Assembly: GCF_024753285.1 (NCBI RefSeq)
Contig: NZ_JANUGW010000004.1
Location: 337,733 to 401,732, forward strand
Origin: Massilia pinisoli
GTDB lineage: Bacteria > Pseudomonadota > Gammaproteobacteria > Burkholderiales > Burkholderiaceae_D
DNA length: 64,000 bases
Reading direction: 5' to 3'
Each line of letters opens with the position of its first letter. Position 1 is the first letter of the stretch. Positions 20,384-30,173 of this stretch are shown piece by piece. A program made the translations under genes and the position numbers. A model generated the notes under the pieces. It saw nothing but the letters and a program-made list of their open reading frames with translations. It had not been told where the DNA came from and searched no databases.

Positions 20384-21505
20384 TCAGGCCAATTCGAGCC
20401 AACCGTCCTGGTACCACGTGTACAGCGCGTCCAGCACGTCGTCGGACGCCTGGTCGAGCACGTTGCCGGGCAGGCCACGTTCGTTGGCGAGGACGTCGAG
20501 CACGGTCTTGTCCGCGCGTCCGACGGCAAACGATTCGCCATTGATGAACACGTGCTTACCACGGTACAGCATCAGCGTCTTGGGCGACAACTGCAGACCC
20601 TTCTTCGCGGCCTGTTCCATGAAGCGGCCCACCGTCAGGGGCTTGGCCACCGGCGTGAAGAACACGTTGTGCTTAGGCTCGGACAGATATTCGCCCAGGA
20701 AGATCGTGACGTCTTCCTCGTCCCAGCGCACCTTGTTGAGTTCCTCGGTGACCGTGGTCAGCATGTCGCGCGGGATCTCGGCCGGGTTCTTCGCGGGTGC
20801 GAGGCCGGGGTCGGCATAGCGGCCGGGCAGGTCGATCGAGTCGGCCATGAATTGCAGGAACGCTTCGCCCAGTTCCTGGAACGACGGCGCGCGGAAGCCG
20901 ATCGAATACGTCATGCATTCGCCCTCGGCCACACCGTCGTGCGCGTAGTGCGGCGGCAGGTACAGCATGTCGCCCGGCTCCAGCACGAATTCCTGTTCCG
21001 GTTCGAAGTTCGCGAGGATCTTCAGCGGCAGGCCTTCGACGAGTGTCAGGTCCTGCTGTGCGCCGATGCGCCAGCGGCGCTTGCCCTGCGCTTGCAGAAG
21101 GAACACGTCGTAGGAATCGAAGTGCGGGCCCACGCCGCCGCCGTCCGTCGCGTAGCTGACCATCAGGTCGTCCAGGCGCGCGTCCGGCACGAAGCGGAAC
21201 TGGCGCAGCAGGGCGTCGGCCTTCGGTTCGTGCAGGTTGACGCCCTGCACGAGCATGGTCCATTCGCGCTGCGTTGTCGGCGGCAGCTCGGCCAGCGGGC
21301 CGTGTTGCATGTCCCAGGTGCCATCGGTCAAGGTGACGAGGCGGGATTCGACGTGGTTGAGCTTGGCCAGCTCGGCCAGCTTGTCCACCTTGAGCAGCGG
21401 CTTGAAATTGGGGATCGCCTGGCGGATGAGCAGGGGTTTCTTGTGCCAGTAGTCGCGGAGGAACTGGGCGGGGGTGATGTTCCCGAGGAGCTGTAATTTT
21501 TGCAT
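20384..21505 (-). CDS. roxA: JmjC/cupin 2-oxoglutarate oxygenase, ribosomal protein uL16 arginine hydroxylase type
   Basis: A 373-residue Fe(II)/2-oxoglutarate oxygenase matching E. coli YcfD (RoxA), which hydroxylates an arginine of ribosomal protein uL16. The iron motif HFDSYD has His128 and Asp130; the distal histidine is in PPHYAHD (residues 184-190). PLLIRQAIPNF near the N-terminus and a C-terminal winged-helix-like region (LYRGKHVFINGES) follow the family plan. A TATAAT sits only about 8 bases before the ATG, so the transcript may be nearly leaderless. Substrate assignment is from the family. Confidence 0.88.
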   Translation of the reverse strand: MQKLQLLGNITPAQFLRDYWHKKPLLIRQAIPNFKPLLKVDKLAELAKLNHVESRLVTLTDGTWDMQHGPLAELPPTTQREWTMLVQGVNLHEPKADALLRQFRFVPDARLDDLMVSYATDGGGVGPHFDSYDVFLLQAQGKRRWRIGAQQDLTLVEGLPLKILANFEPEQEFVLEPGDMLYLPPHYAHDGVAEGECMTYSIGFRAPSFQELGEAFLQFMADSIDLPGRYADPGLAPAKNPAEIPRDMLTTVTEELNKVRWDEEDVTIFLGEYLSEPKHNVFFTPVAKPLTVGRFMEQAAKKGLQLSPKTLMLYRGKHVFINGESFAVGRADKTVLDVLANERGLPGNVLDQASDDVLDALYTWYQDGWLELA

Positions 21506-21512
21506 GCGCCAT

Positions 21513-21518
21513 TATAAC
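21513..21518 (-). promoter_or_regulatory. Candidate -10 of the ribosomal oxygenase gene
   Basis: TATAAT on the minus strand lies 8 bases before the ATG, implying a very short or absent leader. Confidence 0.45.
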
Positions 21519-21534
21519 CAGCGCCTGTTGTGGT

Positions 21535-21667
21535 CAGTGGCTCCTAAAACCGTCGCGAGCGGAAGCAATGGTGGTCGAGAAGCGCAGCTGTACGACAGTA
21601 CAGTGAGCGTCGCAGCCTGCGCGGCCCGGGCGCCAGTGCGACGCGCAGTAGGTTTTTGGCGCCACTG
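21535..21667. other. Structured intergenic block between roxA and slyD
   Basis: Outer arms 21535-21551 and 21651-21667 pair at 14 of 17 positions. They enclose two perfect hairpins: CTGTAC/GTACAG (21588-21603, GACA loop) and GCGTCGCA/TGCGACGC (21607-21644). Together these give a three-way-junction-like fold. No open frame of note. It could be a small RNA or a decayed repeat. Confidence 0.4.
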
Positions 21668-21676
21668 GTGGTAGGG

Positions 21677-21682
21677 TTATAA
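21677..21682 (+). promoter_or_regulatory. Candidate -10 of slyD
   Basis: A perfect TATAAT lies 30 bases before the slyD start, with a GAAAGGAAG ribosome site in between. Confidence 0.5.
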
Positions 21683-21711
21683 TCGCAACCTTACCCACGA
21701 AAGGAAGTGCA

Positions 21712-22254
21712 ATGAAGATTGCCCAGAACACGGTTGTGTCGGTGAACTATAAGCTGTCCGACGCCCAGAACAACCTGATCGAAGACGGCGCCCAGCCGAT
21801 GGTCTACCTGCACGGCGGTTACGAGAACACGCTGCCGAAGATCGAAGAAGAGCTGGACGGCAAGGACGTGGGTTACACGTCGACCATCCAGATCGAGCCG
21901 GAAGACGCGTTCGGCGACTACGATCCGAACCTGGTGAAGGTCGAGGAACGCAACCGCCTGCCGGAACCGATCGAAGTCGGCATGCAATTCGAAGGCGTGG
22001 CCGAAGGCAGCGACGAAGAGCCCGTGATCTTCACCGTCACCGAGATCGCCGACGACAAGGTCGTCCTGGACGGCAACCACCCGCTGGCCGGCATGGCCCT
22101 GCGCTTCGACCTGTCCGTGATCGACGTGCGTGCCGCGACGCCGGAAGAGATCGCGCACGGCCACGTGCACGGTGCCCATGGCCATGACCACGGCCACGAC
22201 GACATGGAAGACGGCGAGCCGGGCGACCACTTCCGCAGCCAGCCGCTGCAGTAA
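21712..22254 (+). CDS. slyD: FKBP-type peptidyl-prolyl isomerase, SlyD type
   Basis: A 180-residue cytosolic prolyl isomerase and chaperone. The FKBP core is split by the IF (insert-in-flap) domain: YKLSDAQNNLIEDGAQPMVYLHGG, then EPEDAFGDYDPNLV, then VVLDGNHPLAGMALRFDLSV. A His/Asp/Glu-rich tail (HGHVHGAHGHDHGHDD) begins near residue 145 and probably binds nickel, as in SlyD proteins linked to hydrogenase maturation. A strong AAAGGAAG site precedes the ATG. Confidence 0.92.
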   Translation: MKIAQNTVVSVNYKLSDAQNNLIEDGAQPMVYLHGGYENTLPKIEEELDGKDVGYTSTIQIEPEDAFGDYDPNLVKVEERNRLPEPIEVGMQFEGVAEGSDEEPVIFTVTEIADDKVVLDGNHPLAGMALRFDLSVIDVRAATPEEIAHGHVHGAHGHDHGHDDMEDGEPGDHFRSQPLQ

Positions 22255-22282
22255 TCCACGGCGCCTCGCGTCGGCCGGGTGG

Positions 22283-23242
22283 TTACTGGCCCCTGGCCGG
22301 CTTCGCCGTCTCCACCTTGCGCGGATCGACCTTGAACAAGGTCTTCGTCGCCGGATCGACGACGACCTCGAGCGCATCGGCACCGGCCGCCAGATGGCCG
22401 ACATTCCCCCGCCATTCGATCGCCGGCTTCCCGCGCACGCGCGTGCCATCGACGAGCAATACCTTGCCGTGGAATTTCTGCGCCAGCGACACGATCAGCC
22501 GCCGCGGTTCGGCGAAGCCGTCGTTGTCCGGCGCCGTGTCGCGCAGCAGGGCCTGCAGGCCCGTCGGCTGCGACAACGCCTTCACGTCCCCTTCGGAAAA
22601 CAGCACGACCGCCTCCAGCTTGTCGCGCCGCGCGATGGCGAACAGGCGGTTCAGCCAGAAGCGGTTGGCGACGAGCCGGTCTTCGTACTCGCTGTTGCGG
22701 CCCGCCTCGTTCAGGTAGTGGTTGTTATTGGCCGGCATGTTGATCGTGGCGTACAGCACCTTGCCGACCGACCAGTGCGCATTCTCCGCATAGCTGCGAA
22801 AGCGCGGGCTCATCGACTGGCGCGTCAGCGCCACCTTGCGTACGCCCAGCGTGTTCGGTTCACCGTAGAACAGTTCGCGGATGCGGTTCAGGCGTTCGAT
22901 CGCGTTCGTGCGGCCGGCCGTGTTGCGGCACTCGGTCCAGTCGCTGCCGGCCGGCAGCACGACGACGGGCCGGTGCGCTTCGTCGATCAAGTCGCGCCGC
23001 TTCTGGTACAGCTTGTCCGTGCAGGGCTCGTTCGCGCCCTTGATGCCCGTGACGACGAGGAAGGCGACGTCGCCGTCGTCGTTGTCGGCGAGCGCCTGCT
23101 TCAAGTGTTTTTCGCCGCCGTCCGTGAAGCCGTGGCCGATGATGGCGAAGCGGTGCGCCTCGTCCTCGCGCACCGCGGCGCGCGCGCCGCCCGCGAGCAG
23201 CAGGGCGAGGGCGAGCAGGAGTACCGAACGGCGTCGCGGCAT
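22283..23242 (-). CDS. Secreted protein resembling calcineurin-like phosphoesterases
   Basis: A 319-residue protein with an N-terminal signal peptide (MPRRRSVLLLALALLLAGGARA). The body has the strand/loop order of a calcineurin-like metallophosphoesterase: AIIGHGFTDGG, then LVVTGIKGANEPC, then LPAGSDWTECRN, then YATINMPANNNHYL. The usual metal-binding Asp/His signatures (DxH, GNHE) are replaced. Metal-dependent catalysis is therefore doubtful. It starts right after the mutS stop on the same strand. Function unknown. Confidence 0.72.
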   Translation of the reverse strand: MPRRRSVLLLALALLLAGGARAAVREDEAHRFAIIGHGFTDGGEKHLKQALADNDDGDVAFLVVTGIKGANEPCTDKLYQKRRDLIDEAHRPVVVLPAGSDWTECRNTAGRTNAIERLNRIRELFYGEPNTLGVRKVALTRQSMSPRFRSYAENAHWSVGKVLYATINMPANNNHYLNEAGRNSEYEDRLVANRFWLNRLFAIARRDKLEAVVLFSEGDVKALSQPTGLQALLRDTAPDNDGFAEPRRLIVSLAQKFHGKVLLVDGTRVRGKPAIEWRGNVGHLAAGADALEVVVDPATKTLFKVDPRKVETAKPARGQ

Positions 23243-23244
23243 CG

Positions 23245-25983
23245 TCACGCCGACGCCAGGCGCTTGAGCTCGTACAGCCGCTCGAGCGCTTCGCGCGGGC
23301 TCAGGGCATCGGGATCGATGGCGTCCAGCAGGACCAATGCGGGCGATTCGTCCGCTGGCGGCACCGGCGCCGGGGCGGCTCCCGGCGCGGCGCCGGCATC
23401 GCCCTCGTCGCACGGTGCCGGCGCGAACAGGTCGAGCTGCGGCGTCGCGTCGAGCGCCTGTGCTTCCAGCCGCGCCAGGTGCTTGCGCGCGGCGCGGATG
23501 ACGGCCGGCGGCACGCCCGCGAGCTGTGCCACCTGCAGGCCGTAGCTTTGCGACGCAGGGCCGTCCTGCACGGCGTGCAGGAACACGATGCTGTCCTTGT
23601 GCTCGACGGCCGACAGGTGCACGTTGGCGGCGCTCGGGTGCTGCTCGGGCAGCTGCGTCAGTTCGAAGTAGTGGGTGGCGAACAAGGTGAAGCTGCGGCT
23701 CGTCTCGATCAGGTGGCGCGCGATGGCCCACGCGAGCGCGAGGCCGTCGAACGTCGACGTGCCGCGGCCCACTTCGTCCATCAGCACGAGCGAATGCTCC
23801 GTCGCGCCGTTGAGGATCGTGGCCGATTCCGTCATCTCCACCATGAACGTGGAGCGGCCGCCCGCGAGGTCGTCCGACGCACCGATGCGCGTGAAGATGC
23901 GGTCGATGGGACCGATTGTCGCACTCGTCGCCGGCACGTAGCTGCCCACGTACGCGAGCAGCGTGATCAGCGCGACCTGGCGCATGAACGTCGATTTACC
24001 GCCCATGTTCGGGCCCGTGATCAACAGGAGGCGGCGGTCGTTGGAGAGCTTGCAGTCGTTGGCGATGAAGCGCTCGATCTGGTTTTCGACGACGGGGTGG
24101 CGGCCTTCGGTGATCGTCAGGCACGGCTCCTCGACGAGCTGCGGCATGCACCAGTTGTAGCGCGCAGCGTGCGAGGCGAGGGCCGTCAGCGTATCGAGCT
24201 GCGCGATGCCGGACGCAATGCGCTGCAGGCACACGATGTGCGGCGCGAGGTCGGCCAGCAGCAGCTCGTACAGGAGTTTTTCGCGCGCGAGCGCGCGGTC
24301 CTGCGCGGACAAGGCCTTGTCCTCGAACGCCTTCAGTTCCGGCGTGATGTAGCGCTCGCAGTTCTTCAGGGTCTGGCGGCGGCGGTAATCGTCCGGCACC
24401 TTGTCGGCCTGGCCGTTCGTCACCTCGATGTAGAAGCCGTGCACCTTGTTGTATTCGACGCGCAGGTTGGCGATGCCCGTGCGGGCGCGCTCGCGCGCTT
24501 CCAGGTCGACGAGGAACTGGCCCGCGTTTTCCGACAGCGCGCGCAGCTCGTCGAGCTCCGCGTCGAAGCCGCGCGCGAACACGCCGCCGTCGCGCACCAT
24601 CGCGGCCGGTTCCGTCGCGATGGCGCGTTGCAGGAGGTCGGCGCACGCTTCGGGGATCGCGATGGCGTCGTGGATGTCGCGCAGCAGGCACGAGTCGCCG
24701 GGGATGAAGCAGCGTGCGACCTGCTCGCGCAGTCCCGGCAGCTGCGCGAGGCCGTCGCGCAGGCTCGCGAGGTCGCGCGGACGCGCCGTCAGCAGCGCGA
24801 TGCGCGTCGTGATGCGTTCGATGTCCGGCACGTGCGCGAGCGTCGCGGACAGGCCATGCATCGCCTCGCGCTGGGTCAGCGCGGCGATCGCCTCGTGGCG
24901 CGCTCTGGCCACGCGCTGGTCGCGCCGCGCATGGTGCAGCCAGTGGCGCAGCAGGCGCGAGCCCATCGCCGTGCGGCAGCCGTCCAGCAGCGAGAACAAC
25001 GTGGGCGATTCGAAGCCGCGGATCGTCTCCGTCAATTCGAGGTTGCGGCGCGTGGCGGCGTCGAGGCCGATAAATTCGCTCTCCGATTCGACGGCGAGGC
25101 TCTTCACGTGCTGCAGGCCGCGGCCTTGCGTCGCTTGCGCATAGCGCAGCAGCGCACCGGCCGCGCCGAACGCGGCACCGAGGCCGTCCGCGCCGAAGCC
25201 GGACAACGTGGCGACACCCAGCTGGTCGAGCAGCGCCCTGTGGCCGTGCACGACCTCGAAATGCCATTCCGGCACGCGCGCCGTGTGGCCGACCGGCGAT
25301 TCCTCGAACAGGTCGGCACCGCCGTCGGCGCGCAGCACTTCGGCCGGCGCGATGCGTTCCAGTTCCTGCACGAGTCGCACGGCGGCCGTGCGCGCGTCGC
25401 CGGAAAATTCCATCAGCTTCAGCGCGCCGCTCGCCAGCGACATCCACGCGAGACCCGTCGTGACCACCTTGCGGTTCGCGACCGTGCACACGGCGAGCAG
25501 CGGACGCTCGGCCTTCTCCGGCAGCAGGTCGGCATCCGTCAACGTGCCCGGCGTGACGACGCGCACGACCTTGCGTTCGACGGGGCCTTTGCTGAGGGCC
25601 GGGTCACCGATCTGCTCGCAGATCGCGCACGACTCGCCCAGCTTGACCAGTTTCGCGAGATAAGGGTCGAGCGAGTGGAAGGGCACGCCGGCCATCTTGA
25701 TCGGGTTGCCGCCCGAGCTGCCGCGCGCCGTCAACGTGATGCCCAGGATGCGCGCGGCCTTCTCGGCGTCCTCGAAGAACAGCTCGTAGAAGTCGCCCAT
25801 CCGGTAGAAGACGAGCATCGTGGGGTAGTCGGCCTTGATGCTCAGGTACTGCTGCATCATAGGAGAGAAGGGGCTTTTACCCGGCTTCAAATCCTGCGGA
25901 TCCATGGGCTTGTGTTTTTCAGCGGATGGGCGTTCAGCCGGGCTCTCCGCTGCGGCGGCGTTGATTTCGCGTGGAACGTTCAT
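23245..25983 (-). CDS. mutS: DNA mismatch repair protein MutS
   Basis: A 912-residue mismatch-recognition ATPase. The mismatch-binding domain has [11 protein letters not shown] (the Phe-x-Glu wedge) near residue 60. The ATPase domain has Walker [10 protein letters not shown] with Lys663, Walker [17 protein letters not shown], and a FATHYFELT switch. The start is taken at MNVPREI. A diverged copy of the same N-terminal stretch at 42170 keeps the ATG and frame, which supports the N-terminal extension over the inner MDPQDLKPG start. The gene forms the left border of a catabolic island. Confidence 0.97.
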   Translation of the reverse strand: MNVPREINAAAAESPAERPSAEKHKPMDPQDLKPGKSPFSPMMQQYLSIKADYPTMLVFYRMGDFYELFFEDAEKAARILGITLTARGSSGGNPIKMAGVPFHSLDPYLAKLVKLGESCAICEQIGDPALSKGPVERKVVRVVTPGTLTDADLLPEKAERPLLAVCTVANRKVVTTGLAWMSLASGALKLMEFSGDARTAAVRLVQELERIAPAEVLRADGGADLFEESPVGHTARVPEWHFEVVHGHRALLDQLGVATLSGFGADGLGAAFGAAGALLRYAQATQGRGLQHVKSLAVESESEFIGLDAATRRNLELTETIRGFESPTLFSLLDGCRTAMGSRLLRHWLHHARRDQRVARARHEAIAALTQREAMHGLSATLAHVPDIERITTRIALLTARPRDLASLRDGLAQLPGLREQVARCFIPGDSCLLRDIHDAIAIPEACADLLQRAIATEPAAMVRDGGVFARGFDAELDELRALSENAGQFLVDLEARERARTGIANLRVEYNKVHGFYIEVTNGQADKVPDDYRRRQTLKNCERYITPELKAFEDKALSAQDRALAREKLLYELLLADLAPHIVCLQRIASGIAQLDTLTALASHAARYNWCMPQLVEEPCLTITEGRHPVVENQIERFIANDCKLSNDRRLLLITGPNMGGKSTFMRQVALITLLAYVGSYVPATSATIGPIDRIFTRIGASDDLAGGRSTFMVEMTESATILNGATEHSLVLMDEVGRGTSTFDGLALAWAIARHLIETSRSFTLFATHYFELTQLPEQHPSAANVHLSAVEHKDSIVFLHAVQDGPASQSYGLQVAQLAGVPPAVIRAARKHLARLEAQALDATPQLDLFAPAPCDEGDAGAAPGAAPAPVPPADESPALVLLDAIDPDALSPREALERLYELKRLASA

Positions 25984-26058
25984 AATTCGAAGTAGTAGTG
26001 ACCATGCAACTTAGACCGGAGGGCCATCATTTTACCGCTAAGCCCAGCGGACGAAAGG
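25853..26058. repeat. Direct repeat A: mutS start region (left border of island)
   Basis: This block covers the first 43 codons of mutS and about 75 bases upstream. It matches 42040-42250 in the same orientation. Shared blocks include TGCATCATAGGAGAGAAGG and ACCGCTAAG.CCAGCGGA. By eye the coding part is about three-quarters identical. Confidence 0.8.
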
Positions 26059-26200
26059 TTGAATCGCGGTTAGCCGGTGTGCAGGAAAGCTGCGGCTTTT
26101 CGGTCTTCGGTATCGACCCAGCTGAATGACAGAGTTCGGAGAGTCTCTAAACCTGAACGATTTTAGGTGTATTGTGTCGCGTTAAAAGCAAGTTTTAGGT

Positions 26201-27145
26201 TCATTTGCCCTTGCGCTCGCGTCTTTTTCCGCCGCCGTTTTGACTGTCCTGCGGTCCCCGAAAATGCTCGACAAGAAAGTCAATGAATGCGCGTGCACGA
26301 ATGGTCTGATTGCGTTTGCTGGGGTAGTAAACGAACAGGTCAGCCGCAGGCAGATCGAACTCCGGCAGCACGATCTTCAGCCTGCCGCTGTCGAGGTACT
26401 TGGCCAGGTCCCACTCCGACCGGATCAGGATGCCGTGACCGTCCAAGGCCCACCCGAGGACGATGTCGCCGTCGTTGCTCGACAGTGCACCATGCACTTT
26501 GACGATCTCGGTATGGTCCTGGTGCATGAAGCGCCAGATGCCGTAGGCGTCGTCATTTTGTCTATGGATGATGCAGCGGTGGTTCGCAAGGTCGGCGAGG
26601 CTCTTAGGAACGCCGTGGCGCTCCAGATAGCCCGGCGAGGCGCACAGGAAGCGACGGTTCGACATGATCTTGCGTGCGTTGAGGCGCTTATCCGGCAGGG
26701 CGCCGAAGCGGATCGCCAGGTCGAAGCCGCTTTCGACCAGATCGACTGGCCGGTCGGTCACTTCCATCTGTATTTCAACTTCCGGATAGCGAGCCGTGAA
26801 TGTAGACACCAACGGCGCGATCGTCGTACGTCCAAAACCCAAGGTCGCGTTCACGCGCAAGAGTCCACGAGGTGCGGAGCGGCCCTGCGATACCGCGTCC
26901 TCCATTTCCTTGATCTCAGCAAGGATGCGGCTCGCATGCTGTAGGTAGGTCTCGCCTTCGCTTGTGAGGCTGAGCGTGCGCGTGGTCCGGTTTACAAGCC
27001 GAACACCCAGTCGGCTTTCGAGCGTGGCAAGCCGTTTCGTGGCTGCCGGTGGCGTCAAATCGATGGCTCGTGCAGCCGCGGCCAGGCTGCCGTGCTTGGC
27101 CACGAGCACGAAAAACTGCATGTCCGATGCGGGTTCGTTCTTCAT
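26201..27145 (-). CDS. LysR family transcriptional regulator (module A)
   Basis: A 314-residue LysR regulator with an N-terminal winged HTH (FFVLVAKHGSLAAAARAIDLTPPAATKRLATLESRLG) and a substrate-binding domain (LLRVNATLGFGR onward). It is divergent from tarD with a 118-base gap, so it likely controls tarD and itself in response to a dicarboxylate inducer such as tartrate. It is clearly similar throughout to the LysR at 35413-36327 (shared [33 protein letters not shown]). The Lys/Arg-rich C-terminus (GGGKRRERKGK) is an odd tail. Confidence 0.92.
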   Translation of the reverse strand: MKNEPASDMQFFVLVAKHGSLAAAARAIDLTPPAATKRLATLESRLGVRLVNRTTRTLSLTSEGETYLQHASRILAEIKEMEDAVSQGRSAPRGLLRVNATLGFGRTTIAPLVSTFTARYPEVEIQMEVTDRPVDLVESGFDLAIRFGALPDKRLNARKIMSNRRFLCASPGYLERHGVPKSLADLANHRCIIHRQNDDAYGIWRFMHQDHTEIVKVHGALSSNDGDIVLGWALDGHGILIRSEWDLAKYLDSGRLKIVLPEFDLPAADLFVYYPSKRNQTIRARAFIDFLVEHFRGPQDSQNGGGKRRERKGK

Positions 27146-27154
27146 CTCAACTCA

Positions 27155-27167
27155 TTTCATAAATGAA
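27155..27167. promoter_or_regulatory. Candidate LysR box between the regulator and tarD
   Basis: TTTCATAAATGAA fits the T-N11-A pattern and contains the dyad TTCAT-AA-ATGAA. It lies 10 bases upstream of the regulator start and about 97 bases before tarD. Confidence 0.45.
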
Positions 27168-27263
27168 TCCAGGTGAATTATAGGAGATATTCAAGGCCTT
27201 AATCTACGGCTTTCCGACACCTGATCGCATCCAAGACATGCGATTGTCCTTAAGGAGACTCCC

Positions 27264-28430
27264 GTGAGAATCGTAGAAATCCGTGAAAAAACCGTCCCCA
27301 TCAGCTCGCCGATCCGCAACGCGTACATCGACTTCAGCAAGATGACGCTGAGCCTGGTTGCCGTGGTCACCGATGTGATCCGCGACGGCAAACCGGTCAT
27401 CGGCTACGGCTTCAACTCCAACGGCCGCTATGGCCAAGGCAAGCTGATGCGCGAGCGTTTCATCCCCCGCATCCTGGAAGCCGATCCTGCTTCGCTGGTC
27501 GACGACGCCGGCACCAACCTGGATCCGCACAAGATCTGGAACTGCATGTTCACCAACGAAAAGCCGGGCGGCCATGGCGAACGCTCGGTCGCTATCGGTA
27601 CCATCGACATGGCCGTGTGGGATGCAGTTGCCAAGATCGAAGGCAAGCCGCTGTTCCAGCTGCTGGCCGACCGCTACGGCGACGGCAAGCCGAACCGCAA
27701 GATCTTCGTGTACGCCGCCGGCGGTTACTACTACCCGGGCCAGGACCACGAAAAGCTGAAGGACGAGATGCGCAGCTACATCGACCGCGGCTACACAGTG
27801 GTCAAGAAGAAGATCGGCGGCGCCTCGCTGGACGAAGACCTGCGCCGTATCGACAGCATCCTGTCGGTGCTGAAGGACGGCCAGAAGCTGGCGGTCGACG
27901 CCAACGGCCGGTTCGATCTCGACACGGCGATCCAGTATGCGAAAGCGCTGTCGCAGTACGACCTGTTCTGGTACGAGGAACCGGGCGACCCCCTCGACTT
28001 CGAGCTGCAGGCCACGCTGCGCAACTACTACAAGAACCCGATGGCAACTGGCGAAGACCTGTTCTCGATGCAGGACGCTCGCAACCTGATCCGTTACGGC
28101 GGCATGCGCGCGGACCGCGACTGGCTGCAGTTCGACTGCGCCCTGTCGTACGGCCTGGTCGAGTACCTGCGCACGCTCGACATGCTGCGCGAACACGGCT
28201 GGTCGCCGAGCCGCTGCATCCCGCACGGTGGTCACCAGATGTCGCTGAATATCGCGGCCGGCCTGGGCCTGGGCGGTAACGAATCTTATCCGGACCTGTT
28301 CCAGCCGTACGGCGGCTTCCCGGACGGCGTCAAGGTCGATAACGGCTTCATCACGATGCCGGACCTGCCGGGTATCGGCTTCGAAGGCAAGGCGGATCTC
28401 TTCGCCGAGATGCAGAAGCTGTCGGCGTGA
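27264..28430 (+). CDS. tarD: D(-)-tartrate dehydratase, enolase superfamily
   Basis: Dehydrates D-tartrate to oxaloacetate in the cytoplasm. The 388-residue sequence matches the Bradyrhizobium TarD as remembered, over most of its length (SSPIRNAYIDF, GYGFNSNGRYGQG, EKPGGHGERS, GGHQMSLNIAAGLGLGGNESYPDLFQPYGGFPDG). Enolase-superfamily residues are in place: the KxK motif at Lys181-Lys183, metal ligands Asp212, Glu238 and Glu264, and the general base His321 in CIPHGGHQ. An AAGGAG site precedes the ATG. It is divergent from a LysR gene and followed by a dicarboxylate transporter and malic enzyme. Substrate confidence is high but untested here. Confidence 0.93.
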   Translation: MRIVEIREKTVPISSPIRNAYIDFSKMTLSLVAVVTDVIRDGKPVIGYGFNSNGRYGQGKLMRERFIPRILEADPASLVDDAGTNLDPHKIWNCMFTNEKPGGHGERSVAIGTIDMAVWDAVAKIEGKPLFQLLADRYGDGKPNRKIFVYAAGGYYYPGQDHEKLKDEMRSYIDRGYTVVKKKIGGASLDEDLRRIDSILSVLKDGQKLAVDANGRFDLDTAIQYAKALSQYDLFWYEEPGDPLDFELQATLRNYYKNPMATGEDLFSMQDARNLIRYGGMRADRDWLQFDCALSYGLVEYLRTLDMLREHGWSPSRCIPHGGHQMSLNIAAGLGLGGNESYPDLFQPYGGFPDGVKVDNGFITMPDLPGIGFEGKADLFAEMQKLSA

Positions 28431-28582
28431 CCGACGCCTGACCTTAACGCCCGGTAAAGAGGCGCGGTCGAAACACTCAAATCCGTTCAGGTTGTGACCA
28501 ATGCGGCGGCGCCTCAAGGCGCAACGGCCGCGGTCACACCTGTTCTTCAGCAGGCCAAAAGAACTCGCACGAGGAGACAACC

Positions 28583-29932
28583 ATGCGGTCCACTTCCTTC
28601 GCTGGAAAATATCTTTCCAAACTATATGTCCAGGTCATGATTGCCATCGTCGCCGGCATCCTGCTCGGACACTACATGTCCGATCTGGCTGCGCAAGCCA
28701 AGCCGCTTGGCGACCTGTTCATCAAGATGATCAAGATGTTGTTGGCACCGATCATTTTTGCTTCGGTCGTCGTCGGCGTCGCACGTATGAACAACGTCCA
28801 CGAAGCGGGACGTGTCGGCTTCAAGGCCATTTTGTACTTTGAAGTCGCCTCGACGCTTGCCCTGGCTGTCGGCCTCGTGGTGGTCAACGTGTTCAAGCCT
28901 GGCATCGGCATGAACATCGACCCATCCCATATCGACGGCGCGGCCATCGCCACCTACACGCAGAGAGCCCATCAGCAGGGCGGTGCGCTGGACTTCTTCA
29001 TGAACATGGTCCCGAACAGTGTCGTCGGCGCGTTCGCGAACGGCGAAATGTTGCCGATCATCTTTTTCTCGGTACTGTTTGCGATCGCGCTGGCACGCCT
29101 GGGTAAACCGGTCGAGCCTTTCGTCGATATGCTGGACATGTTCCTGCAGGGAATGTTCGGTGTCGTCCGCATCGCCATGTACCTCGCTCCGCTCGGCGCC
29201 TTCGGCGGCATCGCGTTCACTGTCGGCAAATACGGGATCGGTACGCTGGCATCCTATGGCCAGCTCATCGTTTGCCTCTACCTGACTTCGGCTGTATTCG
29301 TTTTCGTGATACTCGGCCTGATCATGCGGATGTGCGGCCTGTCCCTGTTCCAGTTCCTTCGCTACATCAAGGACGAACTGCTGGTGACCTTCGGCACGGC
29401 GTCGACCGAGTCCGTGCTGCCGCAAATGCTGGTGAAGCTGGAAAAGATGGGCATTCCGAAACCCGTCGTCGGCCTGGTGCTGCCGACCGGCTATGCATTC
29501 AATGCCGACGGCACGGCGATTTACCTCACCATGGCCGCGATCTTCATTGCGCAGGCGATGAATATCGATCTCACGCTGACGGACCAGCTCGTCTTGCTCG
29601 GCGTGCTGCTGTTCACGTCCAAGGGATCGGCGGGTGTCGCCGGTGCCGGCTTCGTTGCGCTTGCCGCCACGCTGGCATCGATGCACAAGATTCCGGTGAC
29701 CGGCCTCGTGCTGCTGCTGGGCGTCGACCGCTTCCTGAACGAAGCACGTGCCCTGACCAACCTCGTTGGCAATGGCGTCGCGACCGTCGTGGTCGCGCGC
29801 TGGGAAAGGGTGCTCGATCTCAAGCAGGCTCGAGCCGTGCTCGAGCGCGGTTCCGCCCTGCCTGTGGATACGACGGCGGGCACCGTTTCCGATACCACGA
29901 GCGTACCTGCGGCTTCGCTGAGAAAACACTGA
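28583..29932 (+). CDS. dctA: C4-dicarboxylate:cation symporter DctA
   Basis: A 449-residue membrane symporter of the DAACS family taking up C4-dicarboxylates. It has multiple hydrophobic spans and DctA hallmarks: KMIKMLLAPIIFASVV, the serine-rich FGTASTESVLPQML hairpin loop and GYAFNADGTAIYL. A GAGGAGACA site precedes the ATG. Placed 152 bases after tarD, it probably imports tartrate, malate or succinate for the module. The gap to tarD holds a GC-rich stem (GCGCC/GGCGC at 28509-28522) that may separate expression. Confidence 0.93.
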   Translation: MRSTSFAGKYLSKLYVQVMIAIVAGILLGHYMSDLAAQAKPLGDLFIKMIKMLLAPIIFASVVVGVARMNNVHEAGRVGFKAILYFEVASTLALAVGLVVVNVFKPGIGMNIDPSHIDGAAIATYTQRAHQQGGALDFFMNMVPNSVVGAFANGEMLPIIFFSVLFAIALARLGKPVEPFVDMLDMFLQGMFGVVRIAMYLAPLGAFGGIAFTVGKYGIGTLASYGQLIVCLYLTSAVFVFVILGLIMRMCGLSLFQFLRYIKDELLVTFGTASTESVLPQMLVKLEKMGIPKPVVGLVLPTGYAFNADGTAIYLTMAAIFIAQAMNIDLTLTDQLVLLGVLLFTSKGSAGVAGAGFVALAATLASMHKIPVTGLVLLLGVDRFLNEARALTNLVGNGVATVVVARWERVLDLKQARAVLERGSALPVDTTAGTVSDTTSVPAASLRKH

Positions 29933-30063
29933 GTCTGACGGCATGGCGCTGTGACACGGGAAATCCGGTCACGGCGCCAGAGCGCATGCGATCACTACCT
30001 GTTTCCTGATCCATGACTATGCGAGTCCAGCGCAGACGGCCGGATCATCAATGAATTATTCAG

Positions 30064-30102
30064 TTAAATTTAATAGTAGATAAAACTGACGTTCATTATA
30101 AA
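30064..30102 (+). promoter_or_regulatory. AT-rich control region upstream of maeB
   Basis: The palindrome TTAAATTTAA (30064-30073) and a TATAAA at 30097-30102 lie in an AT-rich gap that contrasts with the GC-rich genes. They likely form a promoter/operator region about 70 bases before the start. Confidence 0.35.
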
Positions 30103-30173
30103 AGCACGAAGTATCGCTAGACTGATTCTCCCGCTAAACGGCAATGTCTCATCCATAACCGACAAGATCCATC

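Noticed and set aside
23479..25995. Very long plus-strand open frame (838 residues) across mutS
   Set aside because: It is the antisense shadow of mutS: Arg/His/Val-rich with no domain, caused by high GC. mutS itself shows complete family motifs.
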